Shown: piece after piece, positions 18,664 to 27,760 of the stretch | Layout: each line of letters opens with the position of its first letter | Numbering within the stretch: position 1 is the first letter of the stretch | DNA from: Ignavibacteriales bacterium | GTDB lineage: Bacteria > Bacteroidota > Ignavibacteria > Ignavibacteriales > Melioribacteraceae | DNA length: 64,000 nt | Direction: 5' to 3' | Assembly: GCA_026390775.1 (NCBI GenBank) | Contig: JAPLFF010000003.1 | Span: forward strand, 124,001-188,000 | The notes under the pieces: generated by a model | The model's input: the letters and a program-made list of their open reading frames with translations, nothing else | What the model was told of the DNA's origin: nothing | Database searches by the model: none | Program-made: the position numbers and the translations under genes

Positions 18664-19371
18664 TTGAGAGTATTATTCGTTTCGTTGTCCATTGTAATAG
18701 CCGATCAATTATCAAAATTTTTTGTTAAAGGGGGAACAATCCCTTTGCTTAATCTTCACGTTAACGGGATGAGTTATGGGGGAAGCGTTAACGTAATTGG
18801 GGATTTTTTCAAACTAACTTTTGTAGAAAATCCCGGCATCGCATTTGGGATTGATGTTAACGGAGTATCAAAATTATTATTATCACTTTTTACTCTACTG
18901 GCAAGCCTCGGTGTTTTTTATTATTTGTGGAAATCGAAAGAACAAAAATTAATTATCCGTCTTGCCCTTGCTTTTATTCTGGGTGGTGCGATCGGTAATT
19001 TAATTGATAGAACTTTTTACGGACTATTTTACGGTTATGCACCTTTATTTTACGGGAAGGTTGTTGATTTTTTCAATATGGACTTTTTTGATTTTACTAT
19101 TTTCGGAAGGACTTATGATCGTTTTCCAATATTTAATATTGCAGATTCTTCTGTAACTATTGGTGTAGCACTGCTTTTATTATTTCATCGAACGCCTACT
19201 GTTGATGCTAAGGGAGTAGAATCAGAGACAATTGATACAACATTGAATAATAATTTGACCATTCCGGAAAAGAATAAAGAGATTAACAATTCAGAAGCAA
19301 CTAATTCTTCTTTGAGCGAAAACAATAAGAATAATGTCGAAAATTATAAACGAGAAGAAATTCAAAATTGA
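18664..19371 (+). CDS. lspA: Prolipoprotein signal peptidase (signal peptidase II)
   Basis: Cleaves lipid-modified prolipoproteins in the inner membrane; the many lipoproteins in this window are its substrates. Four hydrophobic segments are visible. The aspartyl dyad lies in GGAIGNLIDRTFYG and FPIFNIADSSVTIG; LTFVENPGIAFGID and KVVDFFNMDF are also conserved. Start is TTG (MRVLFVSLSIVIADQLSKFF). At 235 residues it is longer than usual because of a hydrophilic Asn/Glu-rich tail of about 55 residues, whose end overlaps rluD by 38 bases. Confidence 0.94.
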   Translation: MRVLFVSLSIVIADQLSKFFVKGGTIPLLNLHVNGMSYGGSVNVIGDFFKLTFVENPGIAFGIDVNGVSKLLLSLFTLLASLGVFYYLWKSKEQKLIIRLALAFILGGAIGNLIDRTFYGLFYGYAPLFYGKVVDFFNMDFFDFTIFGRTYDRFPIFNIADSSVTIGVALLLLFHRTPTVDAKGVESETIDTTLNNNLTIPEKNKEINNSEATNSSLSENNKNNVENYKREEIQN

Positions 19372-20314
19372 TGTTCCTGATGGTAAGAAAAAAGAACGCA
19401 TTGATGTTTTTCTAGCCAATTCAATAGAGAATGCCACCCGCTCGCGAATCCAAAAATTAATTAGAGCAAATTGTGTTTTAGTAAATGGGAAAGTTATTAA
19501 AGCTAACTATCTCATTTGCCCAAAAGACATAGTAGAAGTTACAATTCCCACATCGCCACGTCCTGAAAAAAATGAAGCTGAAGATATTCCGCTCGATATA
19601 ATTTATGAAGATGAAAATCTTTTAGTAGTCAATAAAGCAGCAGGAATGGTTGCACATCCTTCTTTGGGAAATTACACAGGCACACTTGTTAATGCGCTTC
19701 TTCATCATACAAAAAAGCTAAGCGCACTTAACGAACCTGGACGTCCGGGAATTGTCCACAGGATAGATAAGGATACAAGCGGACTACTTCTAATTGCAAA
19801 AGATGAATGGACCCACGCTAAACTAGCAAAACAATTTTATGATCATTCTATTGATCGCGAATATTGGGCTGTATGCTGGGGCTTGTTTAAGAACAAGAAG
19901 GGTGAAGTTATCGGAAACATTGTCCGTTCTACAAAGGATCGAAAAATTTTTACTGTTAGTGAATCTGAAGGCAAGCATGCACATACTTTTTATGAAGTAA
20001 TTGAAGAATTTGAATTTGCATCTCTAATTAAATTAAAATTGAAAACCGGGAGAACTCATCAGATTCGTGTTCATATGTTGCATATTAAGCATCCAATCTT
20101 TGGCGATCCGACATACGGAGGAAGAATAATAGTTTACGGATCTGCTTTGCCAAAAATAAAAGCCCGAGTTGATAATTTATTGGAGATCATGAAACGGCAA
20201 GCTCTTCATGCTAAAACGCTTGGTTTTATTCATCCGCAAACAAAAGAAAAAGTTTTTTTAGATTCAGAACTACCGGAAGATTTTGAAAAACTTTTAAGAA
20301 AGTTACGCCCGTAA
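19334..20314 (+). CDS. RluA-family pseudouridine synthase (RluD-like)
   Basis: Isomerises uridines in 23S rRNA. A 326-residue protein with an N-terminal S4 RNA-binding domain (ERIDVFLANSIENATRSRIQ, VLVNGKVIKANY) and the RluA catalytic domain, including the catalytic Asp in HRIDKDTSGLLLIAKDE, VVNKAAGMVAHPS, LKTGRTHQIRVHM and FGDPTYGG. S4 plus catalytic domain and length fit RluD best, but the exact target is not provable. Overlaps the lspA tail; last gene of the 12-20 kb cluster, 140 bases before the terminator. Confidence 0.92.
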   Translation: MSKIINEKKFKIDVPDGKKKERIDVFLANSIENATRSRIQKLIRANCVLVNGKVIKANYLICPKDIVEVTIPTSPRPEKNEAEDIPLDIIYEDENLLVVNKAAGMVAHPSLGNYTGTLVNALLHHTKKLSALNEPGRPGIVHRIDKDTSGLLLIAKDEWTHAKLAKQFYDHSIDREYWAVCWGLFKNKKGEVIGNIVRSTKDRKIFTVSESEGKHAHTFYEVIEEFEFASLIKLKLKTGRTHQIRVHMLHIKHPIFGDPTYGGRIIVYGSALPKIKARVDNLLEIMKRQALHAKTLGFIHPQTKEKVFLDSELPEDFEKLLRKLRP

Positions 20315-20454
20315 CAAAAATCATACGCCTATATTACGCTTCAATTAATTAGGTAGCTAATTTAACGAATTCTTGGATTGTTAAGTCGCTAAGGATTGTG
20401 ATTATTGAAGACGTAAAAGCCGAAAGTTGATAAGACTGAGTTTGCACTTAAAAT

Positions 20455-20482
20455 AAAAAACCCCGCATGTGCGGGGTTTTTT
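20455..20482. terminator. Bidirectional terminator between the rluD-like gene and the cytochrome gene
   Basis: AAAAAA-CCCCGC-ATGT-GCGGGG-TTTTTT. The flanking A- and T-tracts make it work in both directions, closing the plus-strand cluster and the convergent cytochrome gene. Confidence 0.92.
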
Positions 20483-20502
20483 AAGAAATATATATAGATG
20501 AA

Positions 20503-22626
20503 TTATTTAACGAGAAGCATCTTGTTAACTTTAACAAAATTATTAGCTTCGATACGATAGAGATAAACACCCGAAGCCATATTTTTTGCTTTCCATTCGA
20601 TTGTATGTGTACCTGCAACTAATTCATTATTAACCAAAGTTTCAACTTCTCTACCAAGTGCATCAAAGACAGTTAACTTAACATGTCCGTTGTTTGGTAA
20701 AGCAAATTTAATATTAGTTGTTGGGTTGAATGGGTTCGGATAATTTTGATACATAACATACTGTGTTGGAATAGCTTCTTCTTTCTCAACAGCTGTTGCA
20801 ATACCTAATGAAACCATAGCTCCTTTTAAGCCAGAAACAATATATTTTGGATTATGGATTCCAAAACTTGCATCAGATTCAACTGCTTTAGCATTCCAAT
20901 AAGCTTTCAATTGTGTTGGTGTCCATGTTTTGCTTGGACTTGCAACCTTTCCACCACTTTGAGGTAATGCTGCATAAATTTTAGCAATCATACCTTTTAC
21001 TTCATCTTGTAATCCTTGAACAATACCGTTATTATCATTATCACCGTTACCATTAAAGAAAAACTTTACATCTGAAAATGAAGTACCCAATGTTGATCCA
21101 TGACATGTTGCACATACGTCCATATTATCTACACCATTTGGATCACTCATCCTAAATGTATGTCCGCCGCTCAGAATTAAATTTTTATTTACATCAATTC
21201 TACTATTAAAATTATACATGTGACATTTAACGCAAGCATCAGCTGTATAATCAAAATGGAAAGACGTTGCTAATTTAACACCACCCAATTCTAACAAGTT
21301 GCTGCTCATTAATATATCACCTTGTACACCATAATGAGGCCCTATACGTGTGGTTGTACCAGCAATCATATTAGCAACATTATTATTAGCTTCTTCTCTA
21401 GCATGATGGCAGTTGAAACATGTTGTACCCATACCAGCTCCTGTAACATTCACTTCGATTGGTGTACCGCCAGGTGTGGTTGGATTTGGTCCATAAATAG
21501 TTGCTGTAACTTTTCTTAGTTGTCTGACATTAGTTGCATCGTGAGGATCGTGACATGCAACGCAGGAGATTGGATAATTGTTTGCATCAAAATAAGGATC
21601 GGTCGTTGAAACGCCATCAACATATTGAGCGAAACCTTTGCCTGTATGGCATCTTACGCAAGATTCACGGCCAGAACCACTTTCATTAACTACAGTACCA
21701 TTAGCCAATGTATTATTGGAGTGAGCAGCAGCTCTAAATTGTCTTGATACAATGTGATTAGTTCCAGATTCATGGCAAAATGCACAAACATCATCATTAA
21801 ATGTTGCAACCATTCTTTCATCGCTTGTATTTCCTAAGTGAGCACTTGCAGGACCATGACAAGCTTCACATTGAATGTTACCCCTCTTCATTGCATCAGG
21901 AAATTGTGTAACCAGAGTATTATATGTTGTAGTTGTTAGTACAGTAGGATATGTAAAAGTTAAATCATCAAATCCATCGTTCTTAGCAGTTGGGTTATCG
22001 TCGTAACCTGTTGTATGGCATTTAATACAGGATGCACTGTAATGATCTGTAGGACCACTGAGTCCAGGAGTTGCACTCATTGCTCTTGTGAACATAGATG
22101 AGTGTAAAGTTCCTTCAAAAGAAGTTACTTTACCAGGATGACAAGTACTGCAGCTTAATTTTGTATCAACACCATTTATTACAGTATTCTTATAACCAAG
22201 ATATTTAGCAGCATTGAATACAACTGTTTGTGTTAAACTACCATCTGTAAAAGTAACAGAATAAGTACCAGCAAGATCAGCTGTAAAATATGCAACTTGT
22301 GTAGAATCGTTTTGTTTATCTTTCGTTGTACCAATTGCTGCAGTGGAACCGGAAGGTTTACGTGATACCGTCCATGTTGCCGCTGTACTAATTTTTGCTT
22401 TCGTCCCTTTAGTTCCAACTTCAATAGCTTGTAAATATACTTTAGTACCAATACCCACATTTGTCAAACCTGTATACCTAAAATCATAGATATCAGTTGT
22501 TGAAAGTGAAACCATGTAAGGAGTTACACCGTACGGATTTAATGAAAGTGTAACGTTAGTTTGAGCATGCAGTGTTACTGATAGAAGGGTAAGAACGAAA
22601 AATAGAGTTGTAATTTTTCTTTGCAT
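20503..22626 (-). CDS. Nine-haem c-type cytochrome with T9SS sorting domain
   Basis: A 707-residue secreted cytochrome. Signal peptide MQRKITTLFFVLTLLSVTLH is followed by an Ig-like beta domain (about residues 20-140) and nine CxxCH haem sites: CSTCH, CIKCH, CEACH, CAFCH, CVRCH, CVACH, CFNCH, CVKCH and CATCH. The order resembles the cytochrome c554/NrfA-like multihaem family. The last 80 residues are a T9SS type A sorting domain: YQNYPNPFNPTTNIKF, LGREVETLVN and the end VNKMLLVK. The product is therefore expected outside the cell or on its surface, suggesting extracellular electron transfer. I start at ATG 22626, eight bases after GGAGG, not at an ATG 18 codons upstream. The gene stands alone. 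Confidence 0.92.
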   Translation of the reverse strand: MQRKITTLFFVLTLLSVTLHAQTNVTLSLNPYGVTPYMVSLSTTDIYDFRYTGLTNVGIGTKVYLQAIEVGTKGTKAKISTAATWTVSRKPSGSTAAIGTTKDKQNDSTQVAYFTADLAGTYSVTFTDGSLTQTVVFNAAKYLGYKNTVINGVDTKLSCSTCHPGKVTSFEGTLHSSMFTRAMSATPGLSGPTDHYSASCIKCHTTGYDDNPTAKNDGFDDLTFTYPTVLTTTTYNTLVTQFPDAMKRGNIQCEACHGPASAHLGNTSDERMVATFNDDVCAFCHESGTNHIVSRQFRAAAHSNNTLANGTVVNESGSGRESCVRCHTGKGFAQYVDGVSTTDPYFDANNYPISCVACHDPHDATNVRQLRKVTATIYGPNPTTPGGTPIEVNVTGAGMGTTCFNCHHAREEANNNVANMIAGTTTRIGPHYGVQGDILMSSNLLELGGVKLATSFHFDYTADACVKCHMYNFNSRIDVNKNLILSGGHTFRMSDPNGVDNMDVCATCHGSTLGTSFSDVKFFFNGNGDNDNNGIVQGLQDEVKGMIAKIYAALPQSGGKVASPSKTWTPTQLKAYWNAKAVESDASFGIHNPKYIVSGLKGAMVSLGIATAVEKEEAIPTQYVMYQNYPNPFNPTTNIKFALPNNGHVKLTVFDALGREVETLVNNELVAGTHTIEWKAKNMASGVYLYRIEANNFVKVNKMLLVK

Positions 22627-22822
22627 AAATTTCCTCCGGTGATTAGAGTGTTTTGTTATTTGTTGATAGGTTTTTTTCATTCTAAGATAAAAAGACTTAC
22701 TTGAGTTTTGATATATTTTCTTGATAGAAATATAGAAATTAATTCAAAGATGTCAAAGTCCGTTGATAAATTTATTTTTATAAATTCAATCAATTTATGT
22801 TATGCAAGAATTGTTCCTTCAA

Positions 22823-22830
22823 TATATTTG
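22823..22830 (+). promoter_or_regulatory. Possible Bacteroidota-type -7 box for cysS
   Basis: TATATTTG, a TAnnTTTG match about 48 bases before the cysS start in an otherwise featureless gap. No clear -33 TTTG is found at the right spacing. Confidence 0.3.
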
Positions 22831-22877
22831 TATAAACTAAGCTCTATTCGTATATTTTTTCTCATAATTTGGAAAAA

Positions 22878-24299
22878 ATGATGAAGATTTATAATACTTT
22901 TACCAAAACAAAGGAAGAATTCCAGCCAATCAACCCTCCAAACGTAACGATGTACATGTGCGGGCCCACGGTTTATAATTACTTCCATATAGGAAATGCA
23001 AGATCATTTGTAATGGCGGATATTGTTCGGAGATATCTCGAGTTCAAGGGATTTGATGTAAAATTCACTATGAATATTACAGACGTTGATGATAATATTA
23101 TCAAAAAATCTAATGAAGAGAAAAAATCCACAACGGATGTTGCTGGTTTTTATACTGAAGCATTTTTCGAAGATGTAAAAAGACTGAAAATTAAAACAGC
23201 TAGTATTTATCCTAAAGCAACTTTACACATTTTAGAAATGATAGATGTTATTAAAGAATTAGAGAAAAAAGGATTTGCTTATAATGTAAACGGAAATGTG
23301 TTTTATGATGTTTCAAAATTTTCAAATTATGGAAAACTTAGCGGTAAGAATACGGAGGATTTAGAATCAGGCGCACGCGTTGATGTGAATGAAGAAAAAC
23401 GAAACCCGCTCGATTTCGCTCTATGGAAAAAAGCAAAAGAAGGGGAACCAAGCTGGGATAGTCCTTGGGGAAAAGGAAGACCAGGTTGGCATATTGAATG
23501 TTCAGCCATGAGCACAAAGCATTTAGGCAAATCAATTGATATTCATGCTGGGGGAAATGATTTGATATTTCCACATCATGAAAATGAAATTGCTCAGAGT
23601 GAAGCTTGCTTTGGACAAAAATTTGTTAAATACTGGCTGCATTTTGGATTCTTAAATATTCAGAATGAAAAAATGTCTAAATCACTTGGAAATTTTTTTA
23701 CTGCGCGTGAAGTTCTGGATAAATATCCCGCCGAAGCTATTCGATTATTTTTTGCTCAAACTAATTATGGTGGACCACTAAATTTTAGCGATGAATTATT
23801 GAATTCAGCTCAAAAAGGTTATGAGAAAATACTTAACCTTGCTAAAAAAATTGAGCGGGAAATAAAGCTTGATACTAAAAGTGGAGTTATTCCTGAATTT
23901 GATCTAAAAAAATATTACTCTGATTTTGAAAAGGTAATGGATGATGATTTTAATTCACCTCAAGCTGTTGCGGTTATTTTTAATTTTATCAGAGCGGCTA
24001 ATAAAATAATTGCTGGGAATAATAATATTGATTCGACTTTCTATCATGGACTGAAAAAATTTCTTAAGGATACTGCAGAGAATGTATTAGGGATAATTCA
24101 TCTTGATGATTTGACTAACGAATTAAATTCGGATATCGATAACAATCAAATAGAATTGTTAATCAAAAAAAGAGATATAGCTAAAAAAGAAAAAAACTTT
24201 GCTCTTGCAGACCAAATAAGAACAGAATTAACTAATTTAGGCATCATACTCCAGGATAGTAAAACTGGTACTACTTTTAAGAAAATAAATCTGAAATAG
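22878..24299 (+). CDS. cysS: Cysteinyl-tRNA synthetase
   Basis: Charges tRNA-Cys. The class I signature is CGPTVYNYFHIGNARSFV (zinc Cys plus HIGH), further zinc ligands lie in WHIECSAMS and FPHHENEIAQSEA, and the KMSKS loop is EKMSKSLGNFFT. The C-terminal half carries the DALR-type helices (DDFNSPQAVAVIF) and the usual short tail IRTELTNLGIILQDSKTGT. At about 473 residues it has normal length. ATG 22878 or 22881 are both possible starts; a TTG at 22869 also stays in frame. Confidence 0.95.
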   Translation: MMKIYNTFTKTKEEFQPINPPNVTMYMCGPTVYNYFHIGNARSFVMADIVRRYLEFKGFDVKFTMNITDVDDNIIKKSNEEKKSTTDVAGFYTEAFFEDVKRLKIKTASIYPKATLHILEMIDVIKELEKKGFAYNVNGNVFYDVSKFSNYGKLSGKNTEDLESGARVDVNEEKRNPLDFALWKKAKEGEPSWDSPWGKGRPGWHIECSAMSTKHLGKSIDIHAGGNDLIFPHHENEIAQSEACFGQKFVKYWLHFGFLNIQNEKMSKSLGNFFTAREVLDKYPAEAIRLFFAQTNYGGPLNFSDELLNSAQKGYEKILNLAKKIEREIKLDTKSGVIPEFDLKKYYSDFEKVMDDDFNSPQAVAVIFNFIRAANKIIAGNNNIDSTFYHGLKKFLKDTAENVLGIIHLDDLTNELNSDIDNNQIELLIKKRDIAKKEKNFALADQIRTELTNLGIILQDSKTGTTFKKINLK

Positions 24300-24341
24300 A
24301 TTAAGATTATCTCTAACTTTAACAAACTTCGAAAGTAAAAA

Positions 24342-25115
24342 ATGAAAAAACATTTCTTGATAATACTTTTATCTTTAGCTTTTTCTTATCAATTATTTTC
24401 ACAAGGGACAGGCGGTACTAATGCTAAATTTGAATATCGCCGATTGATTGATCTTCCAACCGCAGGCATTCTTGAAAAAGGTTTCGCCGGAGTTACGCTC
24501 GATGTAATGCCGGTTGGTGTTGTTATTACAAGAATTGAAGTTGGTGTCGTTGATGGATTTAGTTTTGGTATTTCATACGGCGGTAAAAATATTATTGGTA
24601 GCGGAGATATTGATTGGAATAAATGGCCGGGCGTAAATATTAGAGCAAGAATTGTTGATGAAACTCAATTATTTCCTGCTTTTGCTATCGGTTTTGATTC
24701 CCAAGGGAAAGGGGCTTATAACAGAGATCTCTCAAGGTATCAAATCAAGTCCCCCGGTTTTTTCGTAGCTGCATCTAAAAATTTTGAACTATTTGGTTAT
24801 TTGAGTATTCATGGTGTAATTAATTATTCGATGGAACGAGATGATGGTGACAAAGATTTGAACTTAGGTATAGGGTTTGAAAAAACAATAGGTTCAAAAG
24901 TTTCTTTTATCGGTGAATATGATTTTGCTGTAAACGATAACACAGGTAATTCTTTAGGGAAAGGAAATGGTTATTTGAATTTCGGTCTTCGCTGGTCGGT
25001 TGGGGATGGACTAACTCTTGGTCTCGATTTACGTGATTTTCTAAACAATAAACGTATTGACGGAAATAAAGCCGATCGTGGAATTTTTGTAGAATATGTA
25101 AAATCGATCTTTTAA
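24342..25115 (+). CDS. Outer-membrane beta-barrel-like protein, unknown role
   Basis: A 257-residue protein with signal peptide (KKHFLIILLSLAFSYQLFSQ). The remainder alternates hydrophobic and polar residues with many Gly and aromatic ends: FAGVTLDVMPVGVVITRIEV, FSFGISYGGKNIIGSGDIDW, GYLNFGLRWSVGDGLTLGLD, ending with VEYVKSIF. This is the pattern of an 8- to 10-strand barrel or YjbH-like fold. No catalytic motif appears. It starts 42 bases after cysS and may be read through from it, but there is no functional link. Confidence 0.75.
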   Translation: MKKHFLIILLSLAFSYQLFSQGTGGTNAKFEYRRLIDLPTAGILEKGFAGVTLDVMPVGVVITRIEVGVVDGFSFGISYGGKNIIGSGDIDWNKWPGVNIRARIVDETQLFPAFAIGFDSQGKGAYNRDLSRYQIKSPGFFVAASKNFELFGYLSIHGVINYSMERDDGDKDLNLGIGFEKTIGSKVSFIGEYDFAVNDNTGNSLGKGNGYLNFGLRWSVGDGLTLGLDLRDFLNNKRIDGNKADRGIFVEYVKSIF

Positions 25116-25257
25116 ATCAAATTGTATTCATAATCACACACATCAGTTTACTGATATAGACACAATTCAGTTTTATTCTTTCTTTTTACCTTTCATTTAA
25201 TCATTAATTAGGTATAATTTTTGAATATATAAATTATCATTTGAGAATGGTGCTATT

Positions 25258-26169
25258 ATGAAAACTTTAATTCGACTATTAATTGTATTACCTCTTCTTA
25301 CGCTTGGAGGGTGCTACACACAAATTGCTTTTCGTGATTATACTCCCAAGGACTCTCGTTTTGAAAAAGGAGAAGATGAATATGCATACGAGGATCAAGC
25401 CGATTCCAATTATTACAATGATAGTACTTACGATAGTTTCTATCAAGATTCTTACATCCCTGGTTACAGAAGATTTCTTGGAAGTTACTATCCATCACTC
25501 GGTTTCTCATTCGGATTAGCATACGATCCTTATTATTACAGTTTATTTGGATGGGATAATCCTTACTGGTATTGGAGATATAATTCCATTTGGAATAATG
25601 GATATTACGGGTATAACTATGGTTATCCATACTATTGGAATAATTATAACTCAAACTGGAATAATTATGCCGGCAGTATAATTAAATACAGAAATAACGT
25701 AAGTACAAGAACAAGAGATAACGATGGTCAACGCGGTAGAGGTGGAAGCGGAGTAAGCGATCCAGGCAGAACTAGTACAAACTATACTACTCGTGATAGG
25801 ACTGATCGCGCTAATGAAGTTGATCTTGGAAAAGTTAGAGTTTCAAGAGATGCAAATAATACAAATAACGGAACCCGTGTATCATCCCCAAAGAATAATA
25901 ATCCATCAACACGTAATGGAAACACGCGAACGCGTGTGCGTAGCAATGCTAATGACAGTAAATCTACACAACCGGCAACACGTGGAAACGATGCATCCCG
26001 CGGACGCAGTCAATCTACACAACCAGCAACAAGAGAAAGAACATCTGCACCATCATATTCTCCGCCTCCTTCGTCTCGGTCTAATGAAGGATCAAGATCC
26101 AGCAGTTCTGGCAGCTCTAGCAGTGGTTCGCGTTCAGGCAGTAGTTCTGATAGCGGAAGGAGACGTTAA
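25258..26169 (+). CDS. Tyr/Asn-rich and Arg/Ser-rich surface lipoprotein
   Basis: A 303-residue lipoprotein (signal TLIRLLIVLPLLTLGGC with Cys after LGG). Residues 25-70 are acidic and aromatic; residues 85-145 are extremely rich in Tyr, Trp, Asn and Gly (WDNPYWYWRYNSIWNNGYYG); residues 150-303 are low-complexity Arg/Ser/Thr/Asn with repeated STQPATR units and a final run of Ser-Gly pairs ending RRR. The change from acidic-aromatic to strongly basic suggests an unstructured surface protein. No domain is recognised. Cotranscribed with the following barrel gene (38-base gap). Confidence 0.75.
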   Translation: MKTLIRLLIVLPLLTLGGCYTQIAFRDYTPKDSRFEKGEDEYAYEDQADSNYYNDSTYDSFYQDSYIPGYRRFLGSYYPSLGFSFGLAYDPYYYSLFGWDNPYWYWRYNSIWNNGYYGYNYGYPYYWNNYNSNWNNYAGSIIKYRNNVSTRTRDNDGQRGRGGSGVSDPGRTSTNYTTRDRTDRANEVDLGKVRVSRDANNTNNGTRVSSPKNNNPSTRNGNTRTRVRSNANDSKSTQPATRGNDASRGRSQSTQPATRERTSAPSYSPPPSSRSNEGSRSSSSGSSSSGSRSGSSSDSGRRR

Positions 26170-26207
26170 TAAATGCATTTTCAAAAAATTTGGTGGAGGG
26201 ATTCAAA

Positions 26208-27677
26208 ATGAAAATCTTATTTAAAATTATTTTTGCCATCGGTATTATTCTAGTCTTCTCTGATATAACGATAGCACAAAATTACAATGATGTTTTCAGA
26301 TTAAGTGAATCGGGAATAGTTCTTGGTGCAAGATCATTAGGAATGGGTAATGCATACACCGCTGCCGGTAATGATTTATCAGCAACGATGTTCAATCCGG
26401 CTGGTTTGGCATTAATTAAAAAAGCCGAACTATATACAGGATATAATTATAATAACTACGATAATAGTGTTGGATTCTTTGACAAGAATTCTCAATTATC
26501 AAATAGTATTTCAAAGTTAGGACAATTTGGTGTTGCACTTCCGATGCCCACTATACAAGGAAGTTTTGTTCTAGGTTTTGGTTATACTCAAGTAAAAGAT
26601 TTTAATGGAACATTGGGATTTAATGCTTTCAATTCAGGTGCCAATTCTTACATCCAGGATCTCACGTATTCTCCTTACATGGCAGATCGAGATATTGCAT
26701 TTAAGCTTGCACTTAGTTACCCGTTGTACTCCAATAACGGTACTTATCTAAGAGATACAACTCGAATCAACGGTAAATTGAATCAACGCGGGAATATTTT
26801 ACAAGATGGTTCACTAAATGCCTGGTCATTTTCAGCAGCAATTGAAGTTGAGAAAGATATTTTTATTGGAGCTACCATTAATCTTTACTCCGGAAACTTT
26901 AATAAGAATAGAGATTACAGTGAAGAGGACGTAAATAATATTTATCCGGCATCGGTTTTATTAGACCCAAGCGAACCAGTTTCGGCTGATTTTAAATCAT
27001 TTACATTACACGATAGAATCTCTTGGGATATTTCCGGTTCTGGATTTAATATCGGTGGTCTAATGAAAATGAATAAGAACTTAAATATTGCGGCTAACAT
27101 TAAATTCTCAAAAACATTTACAGTAAAAGAAACTTATTATGTTAATGGCACGAGTTATTTTGGACTTGATACAAGATTTGTTTTAGACCCGGCAATTGAT
27201 TCAAAAAGCGATTATGAAATTACTACTCCTGCGGAATTCACTTTTGGCGCTTCTTATATACTGAATAATTTAACCGTAAGTGCTAACGCAACAATGATTG
27301 ATTACAGCAGCGCAAAATTTAAATCCGGGTTTGATTTAATTGGTTTAGATAATAAAAATTCTGATATAAAATCAATGTTCAGATCGGTTGTTAATTTAAA
27401 TGCGGGATTTGAATATGTGCTTTCTTCTACTAACCTTGCTATTAGAGGCGGATTTATTCTAATGCGTTCACCATTCAGAGATGATCCAACTGAGTATGAT
27501 AAAAAATTTCTAACAGTTGGAATTGGTATCCATCTCACAAATTCCATAACAGTTGATGGTGCGTATGCATATGGTTGGTGGAAAGATTATGGCGACAATT
27601 ATGGCAGCGGATTATCGCGCACATATCAGGACATAAAAAATCAAAACATTATTACTTCATTGAAATATAATTTCTAA
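26208..27677 (+). CDS. FadL/OmpP1-like outer-membrane transport protein
   Basis: A 489-residue beta-barrel. After the signal peptide (KILFKIIFAIGIILVFSDIT) comes ESGIVLGARSLGMGNAYTAA and DLSATMFNPAGLAL, the NPAG signature of FadL/TodX-like and PorV-like barrels. Repeated amphipathic strands end with an aromatic terminal residue (ITSLKYNF) typical of outer-membrane proteins. I use ATG 26208, five bases after GGAGGG; an upstream in-frame TTG is less likely. Substrate unknown; hydrophobic compounds are typical for the family. Confidence 0.82.
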   Translation: MKILFKIIFAIGIILVFSDITIAQNYNDVFRLSESGIVLGARSLGMGNAYTAAGNDLSATMFNPAGLALIKKAELYTGYNYNNYDNSVGFFDKNSQLSNSISKLGQFGVALPMPTIQGSFVLGFGYTQVKDFNGTLGFNAFNSGANSYIQDLTYSPYMADRDIAFKLALSYPLYSNNGTYLRDTTRINGKLNQRGNILQDGSLNAWSFSAAIEVEKDIFIGATINLYSGNFNKNRDYSEEDVNNIYPASVLLDPSEPVSADFKSFTLHDRISWDISGSGFNIGGLMKMNKNLNIAANIKFSKTFTVKETYYVNGTSYFGLDTRFVLDPAIDSKSDYEITTPAEFTFGASYILNNLTVSANATMIDYSSAKFKSGFDLIGLDNKNSDIKSMFRSVVNLNAGFEYVLSSTNLAIRGGFILMRSPFRDDPTEYDKKFLTVGIGIHLTNSITVDGAYAYGWWKDYGDNYGSGLSRTYQDIKNQNIITSLKYNF

Positions 27678-27713
27678 TCATTCATAATAACATCTCGATT
27701 GACAACCCTTAAT

Positions 27714-27741
27714 AAGCACCTTATTTTTAAGGTGCTTTTTT
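27714..27741 (+). terminator. Intrinsic terminator after the FadL-like gene
   Basis: AAGCACCTTA, loop TTTT, TAAGGTGCTT then TTTT: a perfect 10-bp stem with T-run, 36 bases after the stop and 20 bases before the rsgA start. Confidence 0.9.
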
Positions 27742-27760
27742 ATTTATAACGGAGGTTACA

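Noticed and set aside
22800-22988. Minus-strand ORF overlapping the cysS start
   Set aside because: It lies opposite the well-conserved CysS N-terminus and has no ribosome site.
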